Shown here one piece after another: positions 22,990-35,660 of a stretch of DNA of 64,000 nucleotides (positions within the stretch are counted from its first letter, which is position 1; each line of letters begins with the position of its first letter). Both the position numbers and the translations under genes were made by a program. Source of the DNA: Elysia chlorotica (taxonomy: Eukaryota; Mollusca; Gastropoda; Plakobranchidae). The DNA is taken from assembly GCA_003991915.1 (NCBI GenBank), contig RQTK01000313.1, positions 125,444 through 189,443 of the forward strand, in the 5' to 3' direction. The notes beneath the pieces were generated by a model that was not told where the DNA came from, ran no database searches, and was given only the letters and a program-made list of their open reading frames with translations.

Positions 22990-23214
22990 GGGGGGGGGGG
23001 GGGGGTGGCCCTGGGGTAGAACATCGTCTTCCGACGCTGGCGATTGCACTCCCTACTGGTTGGGTCGGTGTCAGTTTAACGTGACCGACTGAGACAGGAG
23101 TCATCCCCGCCCTGTCTCGTTTGTGGCAGCACATAACATTGTCAGACGTCAGTCTTGGGACCCGCCAATAAAATAGCCTATATAGTGCTGATGTTGGACG
23201 TTAAACCAACTCAG
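22990..23214 (+). mobile_element. tRNA-headed SINE lacking the B box
   Basis: Preceded by two long poly-G runs (22947-22970, 22989-23005). The head reads TGGCCCTGGGGTAGAACATC and then jumps from TTCCGACG to CTGGCGATTG, so the segment with the B box (GGTTCGAGCC) is deleted. Body and tail are intact. Confidence 0.88.
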
Positions 23215-23550
23215 CAACGTAGGTGATATGATTCTTCTGTCGCCGAACACACCGATGGCTGTACACATAGCTGCGCATTTTATGTGGCGTTTGATCACCA
23301 ATAACGCAAAAAAAAAACAACAAAAAAAAAAACAACAAAAAAAAAACAACAACAACAAAACATACTGATTCTGCGCAAACACATACAAGGAGAAAGGACA
23401 TACCCCAAGTTCACACAGGCGCACCAGAAAAGAACAAAAAAAAAATTATTTCATAAAAAAAAAATTCACAAAATTAAATTCTGCTCCATGAACACCTTGA
23501 ATTTTTAGCGTTGATTTGAAAATTCAAACCAGATTGTTTCTTCAATAATA

Positions 23551-23706
23551 TCAGTTTAATGTGACTGGCTGAGACAGGAGTCATGGCGTCCCCGCCCTGT
23601 CTCATGTGTGGCAGCACATAACATTGTCAGACGTTAGTCTTGGTCCCGTCCACAATATAGCCTATATAGTGCTGATGTTGGACGTCAAACCAACCCAACA
23701 ACAACA
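23551..23706 (+). mobile_element. SINE, 5'-truncated
   Basis: Begins in the body at TCAGTTTAATGTGACTGG and runs to the tail GTTGGACGTCAAACCAACCC with AACA repeats. No tRNA-like head. Confidence 0.88.
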
Positions 23707-24139
23707 TCCTCGATGAGAAAATAATTACTGAAAATTTGACCAGTCCAGAACTAATGAGTTCACTCACTCAGCGACGAAGCAAAACCGGCGAGTGGGGATG
23801 TTTATTTCATTCTATTAGCCTATAGTATAACATTTTTTTTTTGTCGCTTCGGGTGCCTTACGGCGCAGAGATTAAACCGTCTACCTGAAAGTTTACAAAC
23901 ATTACATACACAGATTTCTATGGCTTAATGTGCCTACATTTTCAAAGACATACACCTGTGGCCTCTATGAACACAGGCTAATACATAGTGCATGATTTTT
24001 GTTCAGTTTGATAGTTTGCTTAAAGCCCAACCTCGGAAACAAGGCGATATCGTTGGTGGGTTTAGATTCTTCATTGTCATGCTAAGAACATAGTGAACAC
24101 CCCTCGTACATCCTGCAAGACAAAGACTGCGCTGAGATC
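23707..24139. other. Intergenic, nothing recognised
   Basis: No open frame, repeat family or RNA that I can name. Confidence 0.5.
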
Positions 24140-24275
24140 TGGACTGAGCCAGGACTGAGCCAGTCACCGACCCAACCAGTAGTGGTAGAAGTCCGACCAA
24201 AATTAATAAACTTCCCCAAACATGGGATCGAACCGGGGACCCATAAATAGAAGCCCAGCTATCTACCACTTAACT
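24140..24275 (-). mobile_element. Diverged SINE head, reverse
   Basis: CACCGACCCAACCAGTAG followed by a B-box complement (GGGATCGAACCGGGGACC) and AGCTATCTACCACTTAACTC, a tRNA-like head read backwards. It belongs to the diverged subfamily rather than to the main SINE. Confidence 0.6.
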
Positions 24276-24389
24276 CACAGTAAAGTGAACTGCATCAACT
24301 GTCTAAGATAATACAATAATTATAGCGGTTACTATGCTGACGTGCCGCAAAAACTACAAACTCTTATCCCCCACTCCCCGCCGACAATT

Positions 24390-24525
24390 GGCTGTGACAT
24401 GGGTCATGGTATCCCCGTCTTTGTGAGACAGCATGTAAAGTTCTGACTGGCAAACGTGGTACTGGTAGAGCATTGGTCTCCAGATCGGAAGGTTCGCAAT
24501 TCGAATTCGACTTATAAACTTTGGA
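24390..24525 (+). mobile_element. Diverged SINE pieces with tRNA-like head
   Basis: A body remnant (GGGTCATGGTATCCCCGTCT) lies before a tRNA-like stretch, TGGTAGAGCATTGGTCTCC then GGTTCGCAATTCGAATTCG. The order body-then-head suggests two overlapping old insertions. Confidence 0.5.
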
Positions 24526-24580
24526 TAGATTAACATTTAGGCTGTACCCAGGAGGTTTGTCTTAAACGCACTCCACTGTG

Positions 24581-24827
24581 GGGAGCGCGGTAGCCCTGCG
24601 GTAGAACATCGGATTTCAACGCAGGAGGTCCGTCGTTCCAGTCCCGCTGTGGCGCCTCGTCCCCATTGGTTGGGCCGGTGTCAGTTTAATGTGAGAGGCT
24701 GAGACAGGAGTCATGGTACCCCCACACTGTGTCTGTGTGGCAGCAAGAAAACTTATCAGACGCAGGTCTTAGGGCCCACCCACAATATATCATATATAGT
24801 GCTGACCTTGGACGCGAAGCAACAAAC
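24581..24827 (+). mobile_element. tRNA-headed SINE, diverged
   Basis: Head GGAGCGCGGTAGCCCTGCGG, a decayed B box (CGTCGTTCCAGTCCC), body with AGTTTAATGTGAGAGGCTGA and tail CTTGGACGCGAAGCAAC. The weakened B box suggests an old copy. Confidence 0.8.
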
Positions 24828-25231
24828 AAAAACATAGCATTCCACTATACATTTTTATTGCTTTGATCATGTGCGTATAACAGTGGAAGTCTTATCGAAT
24901 TAATCCGAGACCTTTCTAAGTACAGGTTGAGACTCAGAGGTGGACACATCTCGGCATTTTATTTTTAACTTTAAGTTAAGGCAAAATGCATACGGTTTTT
25001 GTTTACTTCTGAACTTAGCACATACATGACTGTACAGTCACTTTAGGATAGTCTCGAGTCAGGGGCTGCTCAGGTTCTCTCTCTCTGTGCACTTTAATTA
25101 TGTTCTCTTTTGAACACTAGAATAAGCCGCACCGATAGGCATCTCTCTTCTCTTGCTTAATGAACTAAATTGACAATAATTTGGACAAGAGATCGTCTTC
25201 GGAATCTGTGTGTAAGTGCATGAGCACACAG
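24828..25231. other. Intergenic, nothing recognised
   Basis: AT-rich unique sequence without coding signals. Confidence 0.5.
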
Positions 25232-25500
25232 GGTAATAAACTGGCTTAAGAGGTAGAGCGTTGATCACCCAATCGGAAGTTTCCCCGGTTCAAAACCCAC
25301 AATCAGTCGTCAAATAATTATTTGCCTAATTTTGTCCCCTACTGGTTGGGTCGGTGACAGTTAATGTGACTGGCTGAGACAGGAGTCTAGATCTCCCCGC
25401 ACTGTTTCTGTGTGGTAGCATGTATTATAAGTGTCAGACTTTAGTTTTAAGGCCCATCACAATAAAACCTGTGTAGTGCTGATATTGGATTCTAAGCAGC
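25232..25500 (+). mobile_element. Diverged tRNA-headed SINE
   Basis: Head CTGGCTTAAGAGGTAGAGCG with B-box-like CCCGGTTCAAAACCC differs from the main family. The body still has CTACTGGTTGGGTCGGTGAC and GACTGGCTGAGACAGGAGTC. Its 3' half and 430 bp beyond are also present at 35682-36290. Confidence 0.78.
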
Positions 25501-25935
25501 CAAGTTAACTACAGTACATTGTAAGATTCTAAATCTTAACTGAAACAGCGTGATCATTGGTTTAGAAAGAGAAAGAGGCAGGTAATTTTATTTTCACTTT
25601 CAGTTCTTTCTAGTAGAAGCCTTAGCATTACAAGTAACTTTTAATTAGATTTAATATTAATAACACAGTATTTGAATTGCTAATTAATTGAGTAAAATTA
25701 AAATTACCCATGTGATATGTAAAAACAACAACACACACACATGAAATATACACACAATAAAACCGACTGTTACAAAAAGACAGTTATCCGAAAAGAAAGA
25801 GAGAGAACATAATGATGGTTTTAGGCAGATATTAACTTTATTCATAGGCAGTCAAAATCACAACACAAACAGTCCACAAGTTTTCAATTATTTCTATCCG
25901 TTTTATCTAATTCCTAAATTACCACATAAAAAGGG
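25378..25935 (+). repeat. Dispersed duplication, copy A (partner 35682-36290)
   Basis: From the SINE body through unique AT-rich sequence to TTCTATCCGTTTTATCTAAT, this stretch is repeated inside an API5 intron with roughly 85-90% identity by eye plus indels. Landmarks: AACAGCGTGATCATTGGTT, AAAAAGACAGTTATCCGAAA, CACAACACAAACAGTCCACA. Confidence 0.85.
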
Positions 25936-26605
25936 CTATAAAAAAAAAAAGTTAAGTCATGATTCACAAAATAAATGAATAAACCTGAGGGAGAAATACT
26001 AAGTTAGAGAATTTTTCATCATAAGTAAATGAACAAATGAACCTGTGCGAGAAAAAAATAATAATAATGAGATGAGTAGACATTTTAAACTTGTTCCTGT
26101 GACTCAGAATGGACTTTTAATGCACGTCGCTTGGACCTTAAAAGAAAAAGATAACAATTAAAACCCTCTACCGTTTTGCATGACCTTCCAAATAGGCCAG
26201 AAAATATTAAAATATTGACAAGAAGCTGCTTTGCAGTTTATTGGATCGCAACCTGACAATTTTGTTTGGTTTCAAGTCAATAAACTTTACCCACTTCCGA
26301 TAGCTCAAGCTGTAAGCCATAAAATAAGCACAAAAAAAAGCTGTTAAAATCTGAAGCAAGTAAGACTAAAAATATAAGTATAAACTTGTGGGTATCACTT
26401 TCTACAACAACATCCCCCCCCCCAATAAATATAGCAATTTTCCCTATCATTTGATACATGTCGAATACAAAATGTATTGTGTTAATAATCTCTGGATAAA
26501 AAAGTGGGAGGGTAAAGGGAAAGATAGAGAAGACAGAGAAAGTGAGGAGTAAAAGCAAAAGAGGGAGAGGGGGAGGGAGTTATCTGAGAGAGATAGCAAG
26601 GGAAA

Positions 26606-26717
<112 letters not shown>

Positions 26718-26719
26718 AA

Positions 26720-29485
26720 GGGAAAGCCTAAAAAATAAGTAAAAAAAACATTTCCTTGAAAAGTTAAAAGTACAACACTTTTTACAGCACGTCAGCACGG
26801 CAACGGCTATATTGTGACCACGGAGTATTATATATTATTACATGTAACAGAAATATCCATCTCCAGTTTTAACCATTAAACATATTTGGAATTTCTTTCG
26901 TATACATTTTGGCCCAGTATTCCCTTGTGTTTCTTAAGGTTTCCGAAAGCTCTTTGAAATTAAATATACCTATTAAAATAAGACATTGGAACAAGTCAGA
27001 CTATCTGGAGTGGATATAGACAATGCATCCAACAAATGCTGTAAAGAGAAATTTAATTAGAAGAAGGATCAGCATAAATCTTTGCAAGGTTTGAATCCTG
27101 AAAATCATGGTTGAAAACACATACACAATTAATATATACATTGAATGTAGACACCCCATTTTGATCCACCGTCGATATGAACAGTTTCACGGCATTTTGA
27201 GAAATCTGAATTATTTTGTTTTCTCAAAGTATAGATTTTGAAGAGAAAAATAAGTTTTTGACAGTAGTTTTTGATATTTTTTTTTTTGGCGTTTTGACAT
27301 GTTAACGTTTCTTCTAAAAGCCCAATGGAATGGAGGCGTAGTGGTTTCCGAGAAATTTTAAATTTAACTTTTTATTCGTTTTCCCATAAGACTGTTCATA
27401 TGCAAACCTAGAAGTAAAAAAGATGAAAATATAAAGCGACCATAGAGGAACATTATTAATCTCAATTGTAGGTCTTCAAATCTTTATGACTTTAAAATAT
27501 TTTGGTCTGTACAGGGTAGTTCCAAGACAAAGTAAGGAAACAAAAATATAGTCACTGAAAAATTACGAGCTTCAGCCCTTTAAATATTTTGGTAAACTAA
27601 AAACAATGTTGATTGATGGTTGGTTTTTTTTAATCTTTTCAAACCTGGGCAGCCACAAAATAAGAAAAATAATGTTCCACCCCAGGTTAAACAAAATACA
27701 TATCTATTCAATTAACACTGTAGCAAAGATAGTTCAAACACTGTTGAGTACTCGCACCTGCGGATAAAATTGTATAACTTTATATCAACAATAAACGCCC
27801 CAGTCCCACCTCAAAGAGAGCATTCAATTCCGGTCTCCAGATCTGCAAGACCATCAAAAATTAATTCTAAAGACCTGAAGAAAATAGAAAGTCATTAGTT
27901 GAGAGAGAAAGAATCCAGGAGTCCATCCCTGCTCACTTAAGCTCCCACCTAATTTTTAAAAAATGTGAAAAGGTATGAATTTAATGGACTGGCATCAAAT
28001 GAATTCATGGACGCACATAACAATTTCGTTGCATTTTGGCTTCATCAGGCACAAATTGCTAGTAGATATTTCAAACTAGATCCCTCTAAACATGGCTCTA
28101 TGATAGACTGACCTTTTCCCTTTTCATTTAGATTATCTTTGGCTCTAGAATTAATAAAAACGTTCGAAATCTTTCAACGCTGCTTTAAATTAACAGCATT
28201 TTCTGCTTTTGAACCCAAGATAAACTAATTTACCCTTTAAGTAAAAACCGCAGACTTGTGCCTGATTCAGCCTGTTTGCCTCAAACCTAGAAGAAAGAAA
28301 GAAAGAAAAGGGTTCGATTATCAAGCGATTGAGACGCACACATCCGCTTACCTTACGCCAGGAGCCAGGACACGCGCCTGGCCTGATAGTGATACAGCAG
28401 TGATCACACAACACAGTATGGGGTGCGAGAGACCAGGGACAGGTGCAAGAGGTTGTCTTCTCTGGGATTAACGTCTCTTGGGTTCCCAGGGCGTGGGGAT
28501 CCTATACAGCGACTGGCAAGAAGTTTGTGCGACGTTTGTCAAATATCTTCATCGCAAGACCGGAACAGATCCACTTCCTTCCACATCCAACCAGCTTTAT
28601 TCTTGGCAGTTGCGTCTGTGTGGAATTATTTCTTTTTGCTGTTCCTGGTCTCACATGGCTGGTCAAGCTATTTATTTACTAATCTCATGATCTCATGCTA
28701 TGCATTGGTTCTACAAAACATCCATACATTAACTCATACGATTCAAGCAACTACAAAGTCATTACACACTCGCACATGTGAAAACATGGGAAATTTTGAC
28801 TGAAGAACGTTTTAGAATACAATAAAATGCCAAAGTGAACAAGACAATTCATAGACTAATTCTTAATTAAGAGACATAATGAGGTACGACTGCCATTACA
28901 AAAGCCAAATGTTGCTTACAAGGAGACTACCCAATTGAATTACTTTTTGAAACCAAATGAATCAACTAATACACGCCATTCAAAGACGATCATTAAAATG
29001 TAATTTGTAAAACAGTTTATCTGCCTTTTCATGTTACATCAAATATTTTGAGGGAGCTCAAACAGCTCAGAAAAGAAAATGCTAAACATGATGCATGACA
29101 AAAAAGGCTTGGTTTATAACTTAAATAATTACAAGGTATGAAAACAAAAACAAAAAAGAACCCAAACAGTACATAAAAGTAATCAGCTGTCTTCTGTCAG
29201 CTATGGCTATGCCTCTACTACAAAAACATATTTTGAACCTTACTCTATTCAACCCCAGAACGTCCATTAAAAACTACTACAATCTACCGCCTAGGACTGA
29301 ATGGATTAAAATAATCAAATCAATAAACTGCCGCCGTTTGGTAAACATCAATACACATGTATGTATAAAAATAAAACAACTTAATTTACAGTAAGATTTA
29401 CATTAGGGCACGCCTTCAGCTCCATTCACACACTGTACACATTCTCTCCCCCTTTGATCCCTTCTAGACTTTATTAGACGACAGG
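26720..29485. other. Region downstream of API5, possible 3' UTR, no gene
   Basis: Lies 3' of the API5 stop on the minus strand. The last exon probably extends into it, but many TTTATT (AATAAA complement) sites occur and none can be chosen. Open frames at 28190-28803 lack domains. Confidence 0.5.
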
Positions 29486-32400
29486 TTACGACAGCTTGTT
29501 CTGGTAGAACCCGGTGCTCTGTCCTCCTCCGCGAGGTCCCCCCCTGCCACGACCCCTGAATCCGCCCCTACCACGCCAGCCGCCGCGGTAACCTCTGTTG
29601 TTGTTGTTGCTGTTGCCGTTATTGTAGCTCCCGTAACTGTTGCCATTGTTGTAGTTGGTATTGTAGGAGCCTAAAGGATGACAGGGAAAGGGAGCAAGAG
29701 CATGTGTGAGTCTTGGTGGCAATTCATTGCAAAGGAATAGTATTGATGAGTAAATTAGTAAATGCTAACAGTAACATCGCAGGATCTATCTGAGTTGAGT
29801 TGAGTTGGTTTTAACGTCCAACATCAGGACTAAAGGCTATATTGTGGACGGGCCCCAAGACTGACACCTGCCACACACGAGACAGGGTGGGGATGCCATG
29901 ACTCCTGTCTCAGCCGGTCATATTATACTGACACCGACCCAACCAATAGGGAGCGAAATTTTCAGGACTCTAACACAATGAATAGAATCTGATTTCATAT
30001 GAACCAGGCACAAGGCTTAATATTCAGAGAATAGAAAATGCTGCATCAAATAAATGTGTGCCTGTTTATCATTTATAACAGCTTTCTTTTGCTTCTTGCA
30101 TGTTTTTCCGATTTTATTTAATAAAGAATATTTAAGATACTCTTCATAATTGTCATCCTGCAGATCAATTTAGGGTCTATTGGATCATCAAACTTAGTTA
30201 TAAAGCTCAGACTCATATGTATCGCCAATCTTAAAAAACCAAAGGCTGATAATGAAAAGAACTCGAGAATAACTTAACTATTTCAATTATTTACAACTGC
30301 GAAGTCTGTTCAAATCGACCGCAAAGGACTCAGAAAGAAAAATCCCACTGCCAAAACCAAGATGTCTCTATATACACAACTCTAACACTAAAAATAGTTA
30401 CCTGCTTTTTCGCTGAACTTCCCACTTGGCGGCTGGTATAACGAGCGAGCCTGCTTGGGGTTGCTCCCCTTCTTTCCGTCAGAACTTTCGTAAGTTATTG
30501 GAGTGATATTGCGCTTTGTTCTATAGTTTGGGAAAATATGAATAGAACTTGTGAGATTGTAAAAGCATAGCAATGACAAAAAGGATATGGCAAAACAAAA
30601 CAAAAAAGTAATGCACAATAGGTTGCACAAATTATTTTCCACCTAATAGAACCTAAAACCAAAGATATGGATACTTTTAACCATAAACATAAACAAACAA
30701 CATAATTAAAAGACTGTCAATATTTGCAGTATGCTTTCTAGACATAATAATAACACACAGATATATTTTATTAAAAGGAAAAATCTAAAAACAATTTATT
30801 GAATAAAAAAAAACCTCTATAATAAAGTTTGAAAGGAGAATGTTACTTCAATGTATTACTTAAACCTTTCCTAAATTTAATGAGAATGCTAACTGTGTGT
30901 TAATTCTTTTCACAACAAGGCTGTAGAGACCTTACCCTGCTGATGGAGCATTCTCATTGGCTTCAGTCGCTTTTGGCTCTGGCTGAAAATAGTAAGAGAA
31001 AAAAAGTTAGAAAATCAAAGTTAAGTAAATAAACTTTAGAAGACATCAGTGGTGACAATAGATATTGAAAGAAATCCACAAAGACGACAAAGCTAAAGCA
31101 ATTGCTTAGAATATACAGCAATGAAATCTTAATAAAGTTGATCTCTTAAGATCAGTATAATTTAGAATAAAGAAAAACAAAAATAAACTGCCAAAGAGTT
31201 TGATATTGTGCAACATTTTGTCCACCGTACTTCAAGTCTAAGTTAAATTATTTATAAAGCCTGGGAAAGGATGACTGAACAAATATGATCAAAAAAAACA
31301 ACCGGACCTTCACAGGAACTTCTAGATCAACTGATTTCAAGAGCTCATGAATTTGCGGCACAGGCTTCAAATTTAAATAAAACAAGCCTGTGTCTTTTAA
31401 AACCTCTTAAGTAATACTATCACTCCCATTGGGGAAGGGAACATTTTAACTTCTAAAAAGCAGCATCAGGAGGGGTTAAGCATCATTTCATCAGAAACAC
31501 GGACCTGATTCTCATCATATGCTGCGATAGTTTTAGTACAATCAAAACCTAAACATTTTTGCTTTTAATTTTTCTTTGATTCAGGGCTTCCACACCTAGG
31601 CAAGAACAAAATTCCAGGACTTTTAACAGAACAATTTTTTTTCGCAAACAGCGCAATCTAATGACACTTTGTTATCAATTCAATACCTCTCGATGACAGA
31701 ATTACACAATTTCCGGAATTAAAAGAAAACAAGAGAAGGAATAAAGAGAAAAACACTAGCAAATTTTTGCAGATTTCCGCACAAGTTTACGATCACTTAT
31801 TTAATGTGATTAAAAAAGAAAACAAAAAACAACCTTTAAAAGTGTGTATCATGCATCTTTAGAGCTCCAGAATATGTGCCCATGGTCTCACATGATTTAG
31901 TAAGACATGTGTCAAGTAAAAACAGTGACTCTGAAAAACTACTTGTGAATTTTCCTTTCTCTTTTTATTTCCAATGACAACCAGGAAGCCCACTGATAAG
32001 AAAAAATTTTCCATAAGGCAGCTGGGTTTATTTTTAACTATTTTCATATCATTTCACTTGACATGTCTTTAAAAAGATTTTAAAGTAATACTATTGCTCT
32101 TGTCCAGTAAGGGACATTAACTTGCAAAGAAAACAAAAAGCAGCATCAGGAGGGGTTACGCATCATTTCATCAGAAACACGGACCTGATTCTCATCATAT
32201 GCTGCGTCCCTTTAAGTAAAACCAAAACACAAAACATTTTTGTTTTATTAAAGGTTTCTACCTATTGCCAAAAAAGATGAATTTGCATGACTTTCGACAG
32301 GAGATATTTTCCCCCCGACACCTAATCAGCGAGGCTGATTGAACGACACCTTGTTATCAATTCATTACTGCTCAAAGGTAATACTATGCAATTGGCTGAT

Positions 32401-35400
32401 TTTGAAAGGAGTAAGAGAAGGTTTTAAGAGGAAAAGGTGGAAAAAAACCTTTAGATTTCTGCAAAAGGTTATGATCACTGAGTTAATGTGAAAAAAAGAA
32501 AAAAAAAGGGAACCTTTACAAGTACCCAATAGAGTATCATGCGACTTAGAAGCTCAAGAATATGTGCCCACGGTCTCACATGATTTATTAATACATGTAT
32601 ATGCACCAAGTAAAAACACTGTGACCATGAAAAATCACTAAAGCATTTTCAGCTCTTGAAAATGGAAATTCAGGAAGCCCACTAATAACAAAGATAATTC
32701 CATTTTTTATTTTAGCTCAACCAAAAAATGCATTTGGTAGTGCCTTTTTAAAAAGATGTAATGCTATCTTCAATCAAGTGAGGGACATTTACTTAAGAAA
32801 AACAAAACAAAAAACAGCATCAGGAGGGGTTGAGCATCATTTCATCAGAAACACGGACCTGATTCTCATCATATGCTGCATCCATTTAAGTAAAACCAAA
32901 ACACAAACATTTTTGCTTTTATTCAAGGTTTCTACACCTTGCCAAAATTGACAAAAATGAGTTCACAGGACTTTCTACAGGAGATATTTTTTCCGACACC
33001 TTAACAAGCCCTTACAAAGTGGCTGATTGAAGACACCTAGTTATCGATTCATTGGTAATATTATTATGCAACTGGCTGATTTTGGAAATGGAGTAAAAGA
33101 AGGTTTAAAGAGGAAAAGGTGAAAAAACCTGCAGATTTTTGCAGAAGGCTATGATCACTGAGTTAATGTGGAAGAAAAAAAAAAAAAGTGACCCTTACAA
33201 GTACCGAATAAAGCATCATGCTACTTTAAAGCTCAAAATATGTGCCCACAGTCTCACATGATTTATTAATACATGCACCAAGTAAAAACACAGTGAGGAT
33301 GAAAAATTACTAATGCATTTTTAGTTTTTGTCGATGGCATTCAGTAAGCCCACTAATAACAAAAATATTTCAATGGGGCAGCTGGATCCCATTTTTATTT
33401 ATTTTTTAATGTACACTTCACTCAACCAAAAATGCCTTTGGTAGTACCCTTTTAAAGATGAAGTAATGCTATCTATTACTCTAATGAAGTAAGGGACATT
33501 TACTTAAAAAAAAAAAAAAAGCAGCATCAGGAGGGGTTAAGCATCATTTCATCAGAAACACGGACCTGATTCTCATCATATGCTGCGTTACTTAAAGTAC
33601 AACCAGAACTTAAACAAATTTGCTTTTCATTTACTTGTATCCAGGATTTCCACACTCTTTGGAAAATTAAATTCCAAGACTTTTCACAGATTTTTTACAT
33701 AATGCACTTTTTCACAAACGGACAGATTGAATGGCACCTTGTCTGTTGCTATAAATCAATTCAATACCGCTCATAGGTACAATTTTGCAATTCCAGACTT
33801 AGATAGAAAAGAGAAGTGAAGGAATGAAGGTGGAAAAACGAGATTTCTGCGGAAGATTATGATCACCGAGTAAATGTGTTAACATAAAGAAAGGGGGAAC
33901 CCTCCTAAGTTGTATCATGCAAGTTTAGAGCTTAAGAATCTGCCTCAGAGGTTTCACATGACTTAGTAAGAAATGCAACAAGTCAAAACACAGTGACCAT
34001 GAAAAATAAGCATTTTTAGTTCTTATCAATCAATGCAAATTCAGGAAGCCCACTAATAACAAAGATATTTCCATGGGGCAGCTGGATCCCATCTTTATTT
34101 ATCTTTAATGTTGGTTTAAGTTAACGTACACTTCACTCAACCAAAAATGCCTTTGGTAGTGCCTTATAAAGATGAAGTAATGCTAACTATTTGTATTGCT
34201 CCCATCAAGCGAGGGACATTTACTTAGGGAAAAAAAAAGAAAGAAAAAAGCAGCATCAGGAGGGGTTAAGCATCATTTCATCAGAAACACGGACCTGATT
34301 CTCATCATATGCTGCGTTACTTGAAGTACAACAAATTTGCTGTTCATTTATTGCATCCAGGATTTCCACACTCTTTAAAGAATTAAGTTCCAGGACTTTT
34401 CACAGATTTTTTACACAATCCATTTTTTTCACAAACGAGCAGATTGAATGGCACCTTGTTAGTTGCTAAAAATCAATTCAATACTGCTCAAAGATACAAT
34501 TTCGGAATTCCACACTTTGATGGAAAAGAGGAAGAGAAGGAATAATGGTGGAAAAATCTCAGAAGATTATATCACTGAATAAATGTGTTTAAAGAAAGAA
34601 AGGGAGGAACCCTCACAAGTTTCAACATGCAAGTTTAGAGCTTACGAATCTGCATCAGAGGTTTCACATGATTTAGTAAGAAATGTACCAAGCAAAAGCA
34701 CTATGACCATGAAAAATTACTAAAGCATTTTTAGTTCTTGTCAATGAAAATTCAGGAAGCCCACTAATAACAAAGATGTTTCCATGGGGCAGCTGGATCC
34801 CATTTTTATTGATTTTTAATTTTAGTTTCATACATTTCACAACTAAATATACTTTTGGTATTGCCTCATAAATGCTATTGCTCCCATCAAGTGAGGGACA
34901 TTAACTCTTAAAAAAAACACAACAAACAACAACACAAAAAGCAGCATCAGGAGGCGTTAAGCATCATTTCATCAGAAACACGGACCTGATTCTCATCATA
35001 TGCTGCTTCACGTATAGTCTCATCATAACATGACCATTTTTGCTGTATACTTCTTTGCCCCAGGGATTCCACAACTTCGCAGAGAGAAAAACCTGAATTT
35101 TGTCTGTTTTTTATTTTTTAAATCACGCTTACCCGAGTGGGTCTCCAAGAGAGAGTGACAGCGGCTTTGTAGGCGGGCGGGTTGTGCATCAGATCTTTCA
35201 CCAGCACTGTGATGTTTGTGAAGAGCTTCAGGGCCACTACTCGCTTTTTGTTCTGGATAAAAAAAGGTTTGATACAAATTAAGCATTAAAAACAAAGTGC
35301 AAAATTCTTTATATGAACATAAATAGACTAGTATTAAATTTAGAGTAATTAATTCAGTTTAAATTTGTAATGGCATTAAAAAAAAAAAAATAGATATAGA

Positions 35401-35570
35401 TAGTAATTTATGAACTTTAGATGTAAAGCTAGAAGCCCTCACAAAAGAGAGAAAAGAATGACACACAATAGTACTTTTTTTTATTTTTTAAATCACGCTT
35501 ACCCGAGTGGGTCTCCAAGAGAGAGTGACAGCGGCTTTGTAAGCAACTTTAAAAGTAGAGGAGAAGCTCT

Positions 35571-35660
<90 letters not shown>

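Noticed and set aside
29464..29646. Thr/Ala-rich frame opposite phase to the API5 C-terminus
   Set aside because: Shadow of the RGG-rich API5 last exon in another frame.
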